A stretch of 64,000 nucleotides of DNA from positions 5,679,774-5,743,773 of the forward strand of contig CM030936.1 of the NCBI GenBank assembly GCA_018136815.1, given 5' to 3'. Below, piece after piece: positions 32,233-42,954 of the stretch. The position numbers and the translations under genes are program-made. The first letter of the stretch is position 1. Every line of letters begins with the position of its first letter. The notes below the pieces were generated by a model that worked only from the letters and a program-made list of their open reading frames with translations, was not told the origin of the DNA and searched no databases. The stretch comes from Isochrysis galbana. Lineage: Eukaryota > Haptophyta > Isochrysidales > Isochrysidaceae.

Positions 32233-32697
32233 ATGGCCGCGTCGGTGCGACTCCTCCGCTCTGTAGGACAGCAGCGGGTGGTCGACTCACGGCTCCGCTG
32301 TAGTTCTGTTGCATGGCACCAGGCAGTGCGTTGGGCACATGGGCACAGCCCGAGCGAGCTCGATGCAGCGATTCGTGAGATGAACAGTGAGATGGCAGAG
32401 CTGTTCGGAACCGCATCGCCCGCTGCGATGAGCAGTCAGTCACCGCTGAGCCATTCCGCAGAGAGCTTGTTGCAGCATCACACCTCTCCCTCGAGGCCTG
32501 CGAGTATTTTAGAGGCGCCTGCGTCTGGGGACACAGAAGCCACCAGAATTCTGCATGAAAAGATTGCATGGGCCACTGAGGAGCTCGCCAGTTGCAAGGA
32601 TGCATCGCGCGTGACGAGTCTTGCGGAATGTATCAGTGCATGCGCTCGCGCTGCTTCCGACCTTGGTTCCCCGTTTCCAGGCACACCTCAGCGGTAG
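32233..32697 (+). CDS. Small protein, possible organelle presequence
   Basis: ATG 32233, 154 aa. The first 37 residues are basic and free of acids except one Asp (MAASVRLLRSVGQQRVVDSR, then RWAHGHS), like a mitochondrial targeting peptide. Two predicted helices follow: LDAAIREMNSEMAELFG and ILHEKIAWATEELASCKD, with a Ser/Pro linker between. No known family. It ends 250 bp before the WD40 gene on the same strand, so it could also be an upstream transcript unit of its own. Reality is likely but unproven. Confidence 0.5.
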   Translation: MAASVRLLRSVGQQRVVDSRLRCSSVAWHQAVRWAHGHSPSELDAAIREMNSEMAELFGTASPAAMSSQSPLSHSAESLLQHHTSPSRPASILEAPASGDTEATRILHEKIAWATEELASCKDASRVTSLAECISACARAASDLGSPFPGTPQR

Positions 32698-32949
32698 GAT
32701 GTGAGTGTGTCGAATACCGAGGGTGTTTTCCGCATCTTCCTTCTCTTCTCCCCACACCAGCCACCCCGCCCTCTATCCATTGCTTGACCTTGCGCTCAAG
32801 GAATTCCAACCACCCTCCTACTTGTGAACTTGTGAAGAACCAAACGCCCAGCCACTTGTAAAGTACGAGTCTCCACCCCACTATGAATTCTCTTTCTATA
32901 ATCTTATACAATAATGTAGAAGCGGAGCGAGCGGAGGCCGGAGATCGCC

Positions 32950-34407
32950 ATGCGCGCCGTCCTGCTGCTGCTCTCCCCACTGCTCGCCGCGGGGCTGTGG
33001 GACCGGGTGGGCGGCGTGGCACGGCGTGCCCGACGTGTGGCAGGTGTTTTGCTGTGCGACTCGTCTTCCGAGTGGGACCTTGCGCTGCTCCAGCGCCGAA
33101 TGGCCGACCAGCAGGTGTCTGAGATGGTGCGCGCCGCCGCAAACTGGCGGACTGGCACGTGCGAGCAGCGCACTGTGCTCGTGCTCGAGGACTGGGTGCG
33201 GCGGCTGCGCGTGGCCAATGGTGTACTTGCGTGTGGCACCTACGGAGGAGAAGTCATTTTGGCAGACGTGGCCTCGGGCGAGCTGAACGCCAGGTTCGAG
33301 CCTGAGCTTCCGCCTGGCATGCTCAAAGAGGAGGAGGACGGGGAGGGGGAGGGAGAGGAAGAGGACGAGGACGAGGACGAGCATCAGAGCGAGGTGACGG
33401 CGCTCGATTTCGACGGCACGCACGTTTCCTCCGGCCACGCATCGGGCGCACTCTACCTGCGCGATAGTGAGCGGTGCGTGATGAGTGCGGAACACGCTGG
33501 CGTCGTGACAGGAATCCACTGGGACGGCGGCGCCATTGCCTACAGTTGCTCGGCGGACCGCCGGTTGATTGCATGGGATGTGGTTAGTGCGACGCCCGCC
33601 GCCTCACTCGCCGCCGCCCGCCCGATCCTCTGCATGAGCGTCTGCGAAGGGTACGCCGCCCTCGGGCTGGACGATGGCTCGGTCTGCGTGTGCACGCTTG
33701 CACCCCTCCGTCTGCTGTTTTCGTTTGTGGGTCATGATTCGCCAGTCTCCGCCGTGAAGCTGGTCACAATCTCTCAGGTATGCATGTCTGCTTCACTGGG
33801 CACCGCTGCCCTTCACGCGTATCGCTGTTCTGGATGAGTGCCCACGTCCCTTGCCTGAGCACCCAGCCAGTTTGGCCGAGGCCTGGCCTTCGGGCACTCT
33901 ACTCCACCCCAACCTGCCAGTTGGTCACGGCTTGCGCATCTGGTGGGGTGGCCCTCTGGCGTCTGGACGAGGAGGAGGAGTCGGGACGCCGCGTCACGCG
34001 GTTCAATGGCCACAGGGCGCCGGTGGTGAGCCTCGATGCCGACGCCGAAAAGATCGTCTCAGGCGCCAGGGATGGCACGGTGTGCTACTCGCAGATGTGC
34101 ACCCCAGCGCGAGCGCTCAGTGGACCGGCGATGCTTGGAGGCGGGTATGCGGCCTGGGCTCAGTGCTTCCCGCCATCCTTTCCTGCAGGTCCGAGTCTGG
34201 GATTCTGCCGCCTCGAAGCTCCGATTCATGCTCCAAGGCTTCACGCAGTATATTGGCTCCGTGCAGATTGGCCCAACATGGTTGATGACCGATGGCACCA
34301 ACAACCTCGTCGTCATGATGGACTTTTCACGGGGTGCCGCGCCCGCCGAGGGCATCGAGGAGGATGCCGGTGACAATTCTGATGACGAAGATTATGACGA
34401 CAAGTAG
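32950..34407 (+). CDS. WD40-repeat protein with N-terminal hydrophobic segment, 3 exons
   Basis: Exons 32950-33777, 33921-34079 and 34189-34407, all phase 0, GT-AG; 401 aa. The second splice restores ARDGT|VRVWDSAASK, a textbook WD blade, which confirms it. Residues 1-15 (MRAVLLLLSPLLAAG) look like a signal peptide. Blades are visible at LACGTYGGEVILADVASGE, VTALDFDGTHVSSGH, GVVTGIHWDGGAIAYSCSAD with RLIAWDV, YAALGLDDGSVCVC and CASGGVALWRLD. A run of Glu/Asp (about residues 125-145) interrupts an early blade, and the C-terminus is acidic (GDNSDDEDYDDK). Beta-propellers act as protein docking platforms; the partner is unknown. An F-box-like start (ALLQRRMADQQVSEM) is suggestive but not convincing. 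Confidence 0.85.
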
Positions 34408-35751
34408 ATGCCGGAGCGAGTCGGTCGCGCCGCAAATGCACGCACCGGGATGGCAACGTTTGGTGGTTGCGCACTATTGTGACCGAGGCAAAAGATGGCC
34501 ACGGTTGTGGCGAACTTCTGACAAATCAGGCAATGCTGATGGCGAAATGCCCAGGCGCTAAGTTGAGTGACCGAGCCGGAGGGGCGAGATGCGCATCGAA
34601 ACAAAGCAAGATGCGAAGAGCACCGGCAAGGATATGCTAATAGTTTGAGGAGATAGTTTGAGAACATACGGAGGAGGGGCGACGGAGAAGACTGAGACTG
34701 ACAAAGAGGAATTGAAAAATGGAAAATGGGGCCGAGGACAGAGAGCCGAGAGCAAGCAAGGGAGGTGCAGAGCGTGATGGATAATGTGGTGTTGTTGGGG
34801 CGGTCACACGCTATACTAAAGTCACTACGAGAGCGGTCAAACAAGGCTCCTTTAGCCGCCAACATTTGCAGGCCCCTGCACCGTATTTCATCTAGGGCGC
34901 CGACGCGTATAATATATGAGGAGGAGCATAAGCATAAGCGGCGAGCGAATCGATTCCCTAGAGCTGCTCAAGCCTAAGCCTACGAGCTACGAGTAAAAGG
35001 GGTTGTGACGAACGCGAGCAAGGGATGTTTATTAAGAGGAGGATTGATTCGCGGATGCGATGGCGGACGGCGGACGGCGGGGGGTCGGGTCTAGAGGCGG
35101 GTAATAACGAGTTTTCTAGTTCAGTGGCAGCCTTACTTAGCCTTTTTGAAGTATTTGCTAATAGAATTTTCTGAAAACAGAAAGCAGCGGCCTGGAGCCA
35201 AGAGTGGGAATGCCCATGCACGACGAGCATCGTGCCATCTCGCCATCTCCGTCTCGGAATGGCGACATGGGCGCAAGAAAAAGTGATATAATGCACCAAA
35301 AAATTCTTGAAGGTGACCGCTAATTGCTAAGCACGGACTCACAACTCACAATGACATCGCCTCATCGCCGCCTATTCCCCTGTTCCCCTGCTAGGGCTTG
35401 GCAGAAATGTCTAGACTTTCTTTTAGACATTTGGGCGGATTTTCGCCAAAGAGATGTCTCAAGACATGTCGAGACATTTGGGCTGGTGAGGCCGCTCTGT
35501 CCAAAAACAAAACTGTCGTCCCAACAACAAATCTGTCACTACGCGTGCACGCGTGCGCGTCGGCGCGCTCAATGGCCGGCCCAGGTGAGCTCACTCCCCA
35601 GCCCCTCCAGCCTGCTTGTACACTGCATGTCTGCATGTCCCACGCGCCACGCACCAGCCCTTGTCTCTTCCACACTCACATCATCGCGGCCCGTCGCCTT
35701 CGCGCAGGATGAGCACGCCACACAACGCGCGCCTCAAGTTCACAGCTTCTC
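34408..35751. other. Intergenic; ATGTC/GACAT inverted-repeat cluster at 35404-35483
   Basis: Nothing coding seen. At 35404-35483 AAATGTCTA pairs with TAGACATTT, followed by several more ATGTC/GACAT pairs, and AGACATTTGGGC occurs twice. It lies about 270 bp before a LINE 5' fragment. Confidence 0.45.
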
Positions 35752-36174
35752 AAAACTATTGTTATAGTTTTAGCGATGGAGCGCGCGCCGACCGCTCCCC
35801 TCTCCCAGCCCCCCGCCGTCACGACGCCCCAACGGGGCCGCCCCAAGCCGCCGGAGCCGAAGCGCTCGCAGGCCTCAGCACCGCCTGACAACGACGTCGA
35901 GATGGCGCCGCCACCCTCGCCTCCTAGGCAGCCACAGAAGCAGGGAGCAGGCAAAGTCCTGTTCCCTGCTGACAAGCAGAACCTGACTCAGGCTCAGAAC
36001 GCCAGCGCCGCCGGGCAGCCACCCACTCAAGGACTCCCCATGGGATGTGGCAGCTCTGCTGCCACCCCCATGGCGGTAACTCCTACCATCTGTGCACCCC
36101 TCGGGGGCGGGCACATGACACAACAAACAATCACTGGAAGACCAAAAGCGTTCAATTATCCCCATCCCTGCTAG
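35752..36174 (+). mobile_element. LINE 5'-end fragment (E)
   Basis: A perfect 8-bp hairpin (AAAACTAT/ATAGTTTT, loop TGTT, 35752-35771) comes 4 bp before ATGGAGCGCGCG (35776). The ORF of 132 codons begins MERAPTAPLSQPP and is Pro-rich with Lys/Arg, comparable to the gag N-terminus of the long copy. It stops at 36172-36174 and no endonuclease follows directly. Confidence 0.65.
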
Positions 36175-37113
36175 CACTTTCTGTTGTCACCTGGAGGGTC
36201 ACTTGACTCAACTTGTATTTGTTGAACCCCACACGTGGTCTTACTCCATTGACTCGATTTGTGACAGGGTCGATATCTCGTTGAAATCACGATCCACATG
36301 TCTCCCCTTTGGGACGCCTTGGTGTGTGTGTGTGTGTGCACGCACGCGGCTACCCTGGCTGCCGCAGATCCCGGTGGAGATCGCGGACTAGGAAGGTTCC
36401 CGTCGTTGCGCACCCGCAATCGTTTCCCCATTCACACCCCTCGGCGCATGACAACGATGTCAGAGTCGATCCAGGGCCACCGTCTGCGCAAGTATCGCGA
36501 TCGCATGCGAGAGGGGATCTGCTTCCCACCCACCGCCTCGAACCAGGTGGGTGGTGGAGAGGTAGGCGGAGGAGGATTGGGTGGAAGGGAAGATGTGGGT
36601 GATGGAAAAGCGGGTGGAGAGGGTGACAAGGGTGGTATGGCAGGTGGAGGTGAGAGTGGAGAGGGTGACAAGGGTGGTATGGGAGGTGGAGGTGAGGGTG
36701 GAGGAGTGTTAGGGGATGTAACGATCGGATTCACCGGGGGAAGTGACTAGTCATTGTCAGAAAGACGTGCTATGCTCATAGACGCTAGTGATTCCACGGG
36801 CGAACGCTTCCTTTTTCCTATCAGAGCATTAATAATGACATCTTTGGAATTGCTGTCGTTCATAGGAAGCGCGGCTTGTGGTACTATCAATACTATAATA
36901 TTTTAGGGTCTGCGCATTCGAATAATACGTCATCAACTCTTCCATAAACAAAAACAGTATATATTTTTTAATAAAACAGTATATTTTTTTTAATAAAAGG
37001 ATCAAGGGAATGTCACGCACCAACTCGAGCGGGGGTGCAGCATACCCATTTGCATTTGCCAAACGAGTGGGTTGGATAGCTACCCTCACTCATGATCCAC
37101 ACGATCTCTCCGC
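36175..37113. other. Unassigned; Gly-rich tandem repeat and AT-rich segment
   Basis: An open plus-strand stretch (about 36380-36540) encodes MSESIQGHRLRKYRDRMREG before a possible GTGGGT donor. It might be a lost exon, but nothing joins it. After it, a (GGTGGAGGTGAG)-type repeat (36545-36715) encodes poly-Gly. 36770-37015 is AT-rich with poly-T/A tracts. Confidence 0.35.
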
Positions 37114-37334
37114 GATTGAACGCTTTTCCGTGTGTAGGCTGATGGTGATTGAACGCTTTTCCATGCGGTCGGAGTGATGGCGATTGGACGCCTTCCGCGT
37201 GTAGACTGATGGTGATTGAACGCTTTTCTATGCGGTCGGAGTGAATGGTGATTGAACGCCTTCCGCGTGTAGACTGATGGTGATTGAACGCTTTTCTATG
37301 CTGTGGGTGATGGTGATTGAACGCTTCTCGCCTG
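37114..37334 (-). repeat. GATTGAACGC minisatellite, 7 units
   Basis: Seven units of 31-36 bp, each starting GATTGAACGC (variants GATTGGACGC) followed by TTTTC or CTTCC. Two unit types alternate (one with GTGTGTAG, one with ATGCGGTCGG). It reads in the opposite direction to the 4-unit array at 47513-47633 and ends in the same GGCGAGAAGCG boundary. Confidence 0.85.
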
Positions 37335-37339
37335 AGCAT

Positions 37340-38298
37340 TTGCTCCCTCCAACCAACAGCCAAATCCTCCACCTAAGTCGTACGCGCAAGCCGCACATGG
37401 ACACAAAGGGAAAGAGCCACAACAGCAAGCCCAGCAGCCACCAGCTCAACAGCCACAGCCGCAGTCACGCAAGCGGGCCGACCCCCAGTCGGACCCAAAA
37501 CCGACTCCAAACAACACCACCTCATTCGCTTCTCCTCCACCAGATGAGGAAGAAGAACCCGAAGACACTCCCTTCTTCATTCAGCTAGGCAGAGCCCTCG
37601 CGAGGGCGCTCGCCACACATGGGCTCACGGACATCCAATTACTAGTAAATCCGGACCTTAGGGACCAATACACGAGGTGCGGGCATCAGACCCACACGAG
37701 GATAGATCGGGTATACGCCGCGGAATACTACTCCACGTGGAGATGGCACAAGGCATACATAGATCTTAAGCTTTTCACGGGCCTAGCGGCGTCGGACCAC
37801 CACCCGGTAGTAGCGACTTTTGCTATTGCCCCCCCACGGAGGGCAACAGAGATAGAGGCCAAGATACCTTTGGAGGTATTAGACGACCCGGAGACCCGAG
37901 AGATGATCGGCCTCCTCTGGAGGAGACTATACCCGGTCCATCCGGGAGAGGACGCCGGGGACAAGCTATCCACTTGGACGGAATCCAAAAGGAAAGTATC
38001 TTCGATCCTCCTCGCGAAGGCGGTCGAGCTTCGCAGAAGACAAAGGTACGCGCAAGCGGAAATCGACGCGGTAGCAGACGCTAGGAAAGCCCAGATGGCG
38101 GCGACCCCCGGGACGGCCCGGCCGGACACCTTAACGGAACTCAATCGCAAAGTAATCGACAAAAGACGTACTTTCTCACCGTCCCCGTCCCTAGCGGAAA
38201 AAATCATAAGGGCGGAAGAGCTTGTTACGAAGCAATTTTTCAAGAGATTTACACCGAGCTCCTTCCTAGAGGCTCAAGACACCATTCTCAAAGCATAA
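37340..38298 (+). pseudogene. Second LINE subfamily, internally deleted gag-endonuclease remnant
   Basis: One frame without a usable start begins KSYAQAAHGHKGKEPQQQAQ (gag N-terminus style), passes a Gln/Pro-rich and acidic stretch, and jumps at about 37580 into the AP endonuclease C-terminus: HQTHTRIDRVYAAEYYSTWR, LFTGLAASDHHPVVATF. It continues to FKRFTPSSFLEAQDTILKA and a stop at 38298. It aligns with HTRIDRIYHSID and KAASDHLPVLATF of the 27.5 kb copy but is clearly divergent. The endonuclease catalytic Glu region is deleted. The last 48 bp plus TAATGAGTTATTTGCCA recur at 48.88 kb. Confidence 0.75.
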
Positions 38299-38540
38299 TG
38301 AGTTATTTGCCATGGATTTTCGTGGGGTAGAGGGGGGTCGGGGGGGGGAGGGGTCTGGGGGGGCAGGTAAGGGGAGTCCCTGGGGAATCCTTGGACACTC
38401 AGGAGGGATGGAAAATAGTGGTTAAAAAGCGTGAGTGACCGGCCTACTATTGCATTTGTTCTATGCCTAGACTTCTAGCTAGTTCGATTAGTCTGCAGCT
38501 TGGTTCCAGAAGTTCAAGTTCGTACTTCGAGTTCATTGTT
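38299..38540. other. G-rich spacer
   Basis: Poly-G segment 38325-38370; no gene. Confidence 0.35.
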
Positions 38541-38966
38541 CGTCAACCTACTTTTATAAGTGGGGGACAATGGGGGCCTCGCGCCCCCCTCACACCATCG
38601 CGGACACCCCCCGGGGTGGGCCCGTACAATCAACCCCAGCCCCTGCCCTTTGGCCTTTGGCAGGGGCAGGGCACTCAACAATCTGGCCCAGACCCTTCGG
38701 GGGCGCGGCCCGCGAGCCGCACTCCCACGCCCGCGCTGGGCCTGCCCTCGAGCTGACTTCCCCTCTGTCCCTAGTCGCCAGGCATACAGCAGGTGTCTCT
38801 GGGCGGCTCCCATGGCCAGCGAGGCGAGCGTGGGAGAGGCAGGGGGGGCCAGGGGCTGAGCCCCAGCCTCCACTGCCCCCTGAGCTGCCCTTGCTGGCCC
38901 CCTGGGAGCCCCCAAAGGGCCCTTGAGAGCAGGTCAAGGCGCGCCGCATGGCGACGCGCCGCAGGG
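38541..38966 (+). repeat. Dispersed repeat A, copy without nested insertion
   Basis: Same head (CAACCTACTTTTATAAGTGG) and body as 18365-19046, but uninterrupted at the site where the 201-bp MITE sits in the other copy. It runs straight into repeat B through a shared GC-rich palindrome (38939-38966). Confidence 0.82.
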
Positions 38967-39485
38967 ACGACGAAGGGAGAGAGTGGAGAGAGGGAGAGGG
39001 GCGGGGGTTTTGCACCCCCCCCGATGGAGTGCGGTTGGAAACAGGCCCCGTTTGCGTTAGCAAACGGGTAGGGGGCGGCCGGCGACAGGCGGGAGAGAGA
39101 AGGGAGCGGCACAAGCTCGAGGAGAGTATCCTGAAGGTGGCACAGGCTACTCGACTCGCAGTCGTTTATGCTCGAGAACTGCTCACGGCGCGAGCTGGAA
39201 GGGCCGATCCTCTTTGTCGACGAGAGGTTCCTCCCCCCCCCCCCCCCCCCGGTGCTTTTTCCCGGAGAGTCGCCCGACGTAGGTCGGTCCGCCTCAATGG
39301 ATTTTCCCTCATTTTAACTTGTGGGGAGTTAGAATGGGAGCCGGGAGCTTGCGAGGGGGGAGATGTGGAGGGGTGCATAGGTGTATGTATCTGTGGCAAC
39401 AACACGCGCCAAGGTGTACGGGCAGGTGCGCTGAGGGCTGTCGTGTTAGTACCGGGCTAGTGAGAGTAGTGGTACTAATGCTCAG
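38939..39485 (+). repeat. Dispersed repeat B, third copy
   Basis: Blocks as at 8826-9395, including CGTTAGCAAACGGG, a C-run of about 21 (39231-39251) before GGTGCTTTTT, GTCGCCCGACGTAGGTCGG and the GTACTAATGCTCAG end. Confidence 0.8.
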
Positions 39486-39865
39486 TTAGATTAAAAAAAA
39501 GTTCATTGTTCGTTGTGTCGTCGGTGGTTTCGAGGATCGGTCGAAAGTCGTTAATGTCTATGCCTGCTATGCGTTTCTTTGGTCTTTGGTTCTGACCAAG
39601 GATCAGCCCCTTTTGCGTAACCGTGATCTTCCTTCAGGTGTTCGCCGCCGCCTAACCAGCTCTCTCTTTGACCGCCTACTGGGCAGAGTACTTATTTACT
39701 TAGTAGTACTCAGTAGTCGGTAGTCCCTGACCTTGAGCTTTGGTTTTAGAAAGCAGGGTTGCTGCCCTTTCTGATGACTAAGATTAGAGTAGAGGGATAA
39801 GGGCGTCGGAGTATTTTACTCTCGAGGTTTTCCGCGGAACTTGGCGCCGCCCGCCGCCGGCGTGT
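39486..39865. other. Possible gypsy LTR-like fragment
   Basis: 39600-39655 resembles 58420-58470 (GTGATCTTCCTTCAGGTGTT versus CTGATTCCCCCTCAGGTGTT). Since the 58 kb piece follows a chromodomain fragment, this may be old LTR sequence. Weak. Confidence 0.25.
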
Positions 39866-39869
39866 GTGC

Positions 39870-39956
39870 CGCTCTCTCTCTCTCTCTCTCTCTCCCCCCC
39901 CCCCCCCCCTCTCTCCCCCTCTCTCTCTCCCCCCCCCCTCTCTCCCCTCTCTCTCC

Positions 39957-39987
<31 letters not shown>

Positions 39988-40009
39988 CCTCCCTCCCTCT
40001 CTCTCTCTT

Positions 40010-40041
<32 letters not shown>

Positions 40042-40097
40042 CCCCCCCCCCTCTCCCCCCTCTCTCTCTCCCCCCCCCCTCTCTCCCCTCTCTCTCC

Positions 40098-40134
<37 letters not shown>

Positions 40135-40155
40135 CCTCCCTCTCTCTCTCTTCCT

Positions 40156-40194
<39 letters not shown>

Positions 40195-40377
40195 TCTCCC
40201 TCTCCCTCCCTCTACTCTCTCTCTCCCTCTCTCTCTCTCCCCCCCCCCCCCTCTCCCCCCTCTCTCTCTCCCCCCCCCCCCCTCTCTCCCCTCTCTCTCC
40301 CCCTCCCTCTCTCCCTCCCTCCCTCCCTCCCTCTCTCTCTCTTCCTCCCTCTCTCTCTCTCTCTCCCCCCCCCCTCC

Positions 40378-40408
<31 letters not shown>

Positions 40409-40495
40409 CCTCTCTCCCTCTCCCTCCCTCTACTCTCTCTCTCCCCCTCTCTCTCTCTCTCCCCCCCCCCACCCCCTCTCTCTCTTTCTCTCTCT
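39870..40495 (+). repeat. 630-bp CT microsatellite with higher-order repeats
   Basis: Pure pyrimidine strand of (CT)n, Cn and (CCCT)n blocks. A longer unit recurs about three times (C-run, CTCTCCCC, long (CT)n, CCCTCCCTCCCT, CTTCCTCC). Both forward frames are open because CT repeats encode Leu-Ser-Pro. These ORFs are artefacts, not protein. Confidence 0.95.
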
Positions 40496-40752
40496 CACGA
40501 TGCTCTCCCCTTCTTCTATGGGCTGCGCGGCGGCTCGTCTCGCCGTTTGTTCCTCTCTCATCTGAAAGAGACGTACTACTTGTGACAGACTGTAGGCATG
40601 AATATTCTCTCATCTCCCACTCCCGCTCCCTCTCTCCCTCCCCCCCCCCCTCTCTCTACGACTTCACTCTTTGTCTCATTCTAGTTTCCTCACCTTCCCG
40701 CTCCTCTCTCTATCTCGCAAATACAGGAAAAGCCCCTTTGGCTTCCCTCTCC

Positions 40753-41823
40753 ATGATTCTCCTTCATCATTCTCTTTCCCTCCTTCTCTCTCTCTCACTT
40801 CTCTCTGTCTTTACCCTGTGCTTTCTCTCTTGGTTTCTTTCTCCCCCTCCCTCTCTTCTCTCTCTCTCTTCCCTTGCCCTCCCCCTCCCTCCCTCCTCTC
40901 CTCCCGCTCCTCCCAATACTCCAAAGCCCGCTCGCTCTCCAATGGCCCCCCCCTCCCGCCGGCTCAAGGTACAGCCGGGCGACAACGGCTGCGCGGAGTT
41001 CTGCGATCCAGACGCCGAGCTGGCCTTCTGCGGCGGTCAGGCTGACTCCACTTCCTGCGCAAAGTGCTGGTTCTGCACAGACCACAAGCCACCGTGCGCT
41101 TCGTGGTGTTCACTATACACGTGCCTCCGACCAGACTGTGCCGGCTGTAACAACAAGGGATGCGTGTTCCCGCCGCCGATTCTGCCGCCCAGTCCGCTTG
41201 CGCCACCGCCGCCTTCCCGGCCACCGCCGCCTTCGCCGCCGTCGGCCGAATCTGACGCGCTCCGGGCGCTCCCACATGCGCCGCCCAGCTCGCCGTTTGA
41301 GTGCTGGTGGTGTGCCCCGCCGCCTCACAGTCCGATCCCATCCCCGTGGCTGCCTCCATCGCCTAGCCCGTCCCCGCTCCCTGCGCCGCCACCGTCGCCG
41401 CCGCCGAACGCGCCGCCGGAGCTGCTCAAATGGCTCAAAGCCAAGCTGCCCGATGCACCTGATACATCCACGTCCAACCTGCTCAACATCACGCTGCTTG
41501 GCGGTGGCGCAGTGGTCACCTTTGCCATGTGCATGCGTGTAAGGCACTACGTGCGTCGCTACAAGGCCGCGCAGAACTCGCGACAGCCCGTAGAGCCGTC
41601 GCGCCAGGATGGTGGTGGCGGCAAGCAGCTGGTGAATGCGGCAGACTCTTCTACAAGAAGGGCGAAGGGGCACGTGCGCGGCAAGCTACGCGAGGTGGAA
41701 ATGGGTGAAACCCCGCTCGACTCGGAGGAGGAGGAGGAGGATCGTGTGGTGGAGAACGCCAAGGCAAAAAAAAAACGAGCCGCTGGCAAGGAGAAACTGC
41801 TCAGAAGTGGGAGCAGGAGCTGA
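40753..41823 (+). CDS. Cys-rich, Pro-rich single-pass membrane protein
   Basis: Chosen start ATG 40753 gives 356 aa. MILLHHSLSLLLSLSLLSVF would be a signal peptide; an alternative start is ATG 40942 without one. Residues about 70-135 hold fourteen Cys in a compact module (CAEFC, CAKCWFC, CASWCSLYTC, CAGCNNKGC). Then comes a Pro/Ser stalk (PPPSRPPPPSPPS style, with another CWWC pair), a membrane span (LLNITLLGGGAVVTFAMCM, about 246-265) and a basic and acidic cytoplasmic tail. The layout suggests a surface or endomembrane protein with a disulfide-rich head. No family recognised. It is immediately downstream of the CT tract, which may form its promoter-proximal leader. Confidence 0.65.
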   Translation: MILLHHSLSLLLSLSLLSVFTLCFLSWFLSPPPSLLSLSSLALPLPPSSPPAPPNTPKPARSPMAPPSRRLKVQPGDNGCAEFCDPDAELAFCGGQADSTSCAKCWFCTDHKPPCASWCSLYTCLRPDCAGCNNKGCVFPPPILPPSPLAPPPPSRPPPPSPPSAESDALRALPHAPPSSPFECWWCAPPPHSPIPSPWLPPSPSPSPLPAPPPSPPPNAPPELLKWLKAKLPDAPDTSTSNLLNITLLGGGAVVTFAMCMRVRHYVRRYKAAQNSRQPVEPSRQDGGGGKQLVNAADSSTRRAKGHVRGKLREVEMGETPLDSEEEEEDRVVENAKAKKKRAAGKEKLLRSGSRS

Positions 41824-42129
41824 CGCGGGGTAGATGAATCACTGCGGATGTGAGTCGGGCCGAGCCGTTTTGCCCTGCGACGCGGTTTTGCCCTGCGACG
41901 CGATATCTCTCCCGGCCATGGGCAAGTTCGGTCTCTGGGGCAACGATGCGCGGTGTCAGCTGCAGGCCGAGTCGGTATTGGTACAACCTCTGCGCACAAT
42001 ACTAGAAGCCTTGGCGCAAGTAAGAGCTCTAGGGACTTAAATTTGATGGATAAGGATAAGATGCAGATGATGCATGTCAAGGGTTCTTAGCGCTTAAAGA
42101 GTATAGACATAGGCTCTGCACGTGACTTC
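41824..42129. other. Intergenic, short CCCTGCGACGCG direct repeat
   Basis: GTTTTGCCCTGCGACGCG occurs twice in tandem at 41865-41902. Otherwise nothing. Confidence 0.4.
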
Positions 42130-42692
42130 CGTCCGCGTGTCTTGCTTTCGATTGATCCCAATCCTGACGCATTATCAATGAACGTTTTTTGGAGACTGGT
42201 GGAGATCGGTAGACGCGAGCCGTACAGCGGGCAACGGCAACGGGCCGCGATAGTGGCCGGCATCTAGCGCATCGGTTCTTCCAGCGCATTTACCCTTGGT
42301 GGCGTGCGCATGGTCTGAAGATCGACGAGGGCATCTCCCGCGCGGAGGAGGAGCGGCGCTCTAGGAAGCGCACGGATAAGGTCGTTCAAAACCACTTTTT
42401 CGGCGAGTTTGGACTGGAAGCCGAGCTGATTGATGCAGGCATCATGCACCAAGAGACCAAGGTGCGCAGCGCAGCACATTTGCTTTGTGCGTAGGTGCCA
42501 TCATCTCACACACACCGCACGCCGCGTACGCTGATCACAGGTGATATCGGATCCGCGACGTCTCCTCAATTGCGATGAGACACCACAGCCTTTGGATCTC
42601 CCACAGAAGGGGCGGCGACCGAAGGTTGCAAAGCGCCGGGGCTCTGCAGTTCGCTATCGCCGGGAGCCCGCAGCGCGAGCCCCGGCGGCGGT
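42130..42692 (+). pseudogene. DDE transposase N-terminal part, decayed
   Basis: Plus-strand pieces: ALSMNVFWRLVEIGRREPYS (about 42170-42230), after a shift RFFQRIYPWWRAHGLKID (42270-42330) running to MHQETK at about 42460. A possible GT-AG gap (42461-42541) leads to VISDPRRLLNCDETPQPLDL and PQKGRRPKVAKRRGSA, stop at 42690. NCDETP is the first-Asp block found in several DDE transposases. The frameshift and stop make it a remnant. The ORF at 44407 may be its separated C-terminal part. Confidence 0.55.
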
Positions 42693-42954
42693 GTGAGAGC
42701 GGCGCGCCGCGCCGCCATCGCGCTACGCCATGACAAGATGATTAAAAGATACCTAGGGGGCTCTGCCACACAAGGCACACTAACGGTATAGAACCACAAA
42801 TGGCACAAGACACCCTGTGATACCCCCTCCTAAGCGGAGTACGGATGGGATCCGAATGACGCTTACACAAATTGAACACAAACAAATGTCAAATGTGGAT
42901 GGAAAAGCAAGTTGCAACTTGGCCAACAAAAAGGGCCAATCTTTCCCAAAGGGA

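Noticed and set aside
36380-36750. Small gene with SIQGHRLRKYRDRMREG
   Set aside because: One plausible exon-like stretch, but no partner exon, and the rest is a Gly-rich tandem repeat; left as unassigned.
39841-41823. A 660-codon ORF including a long Leu-Ser-Pro region
   Set aside because: The first 300 codons are translated CT microsatellite, open in two frames at once. Only the part from about 40753 has protein-like composition.
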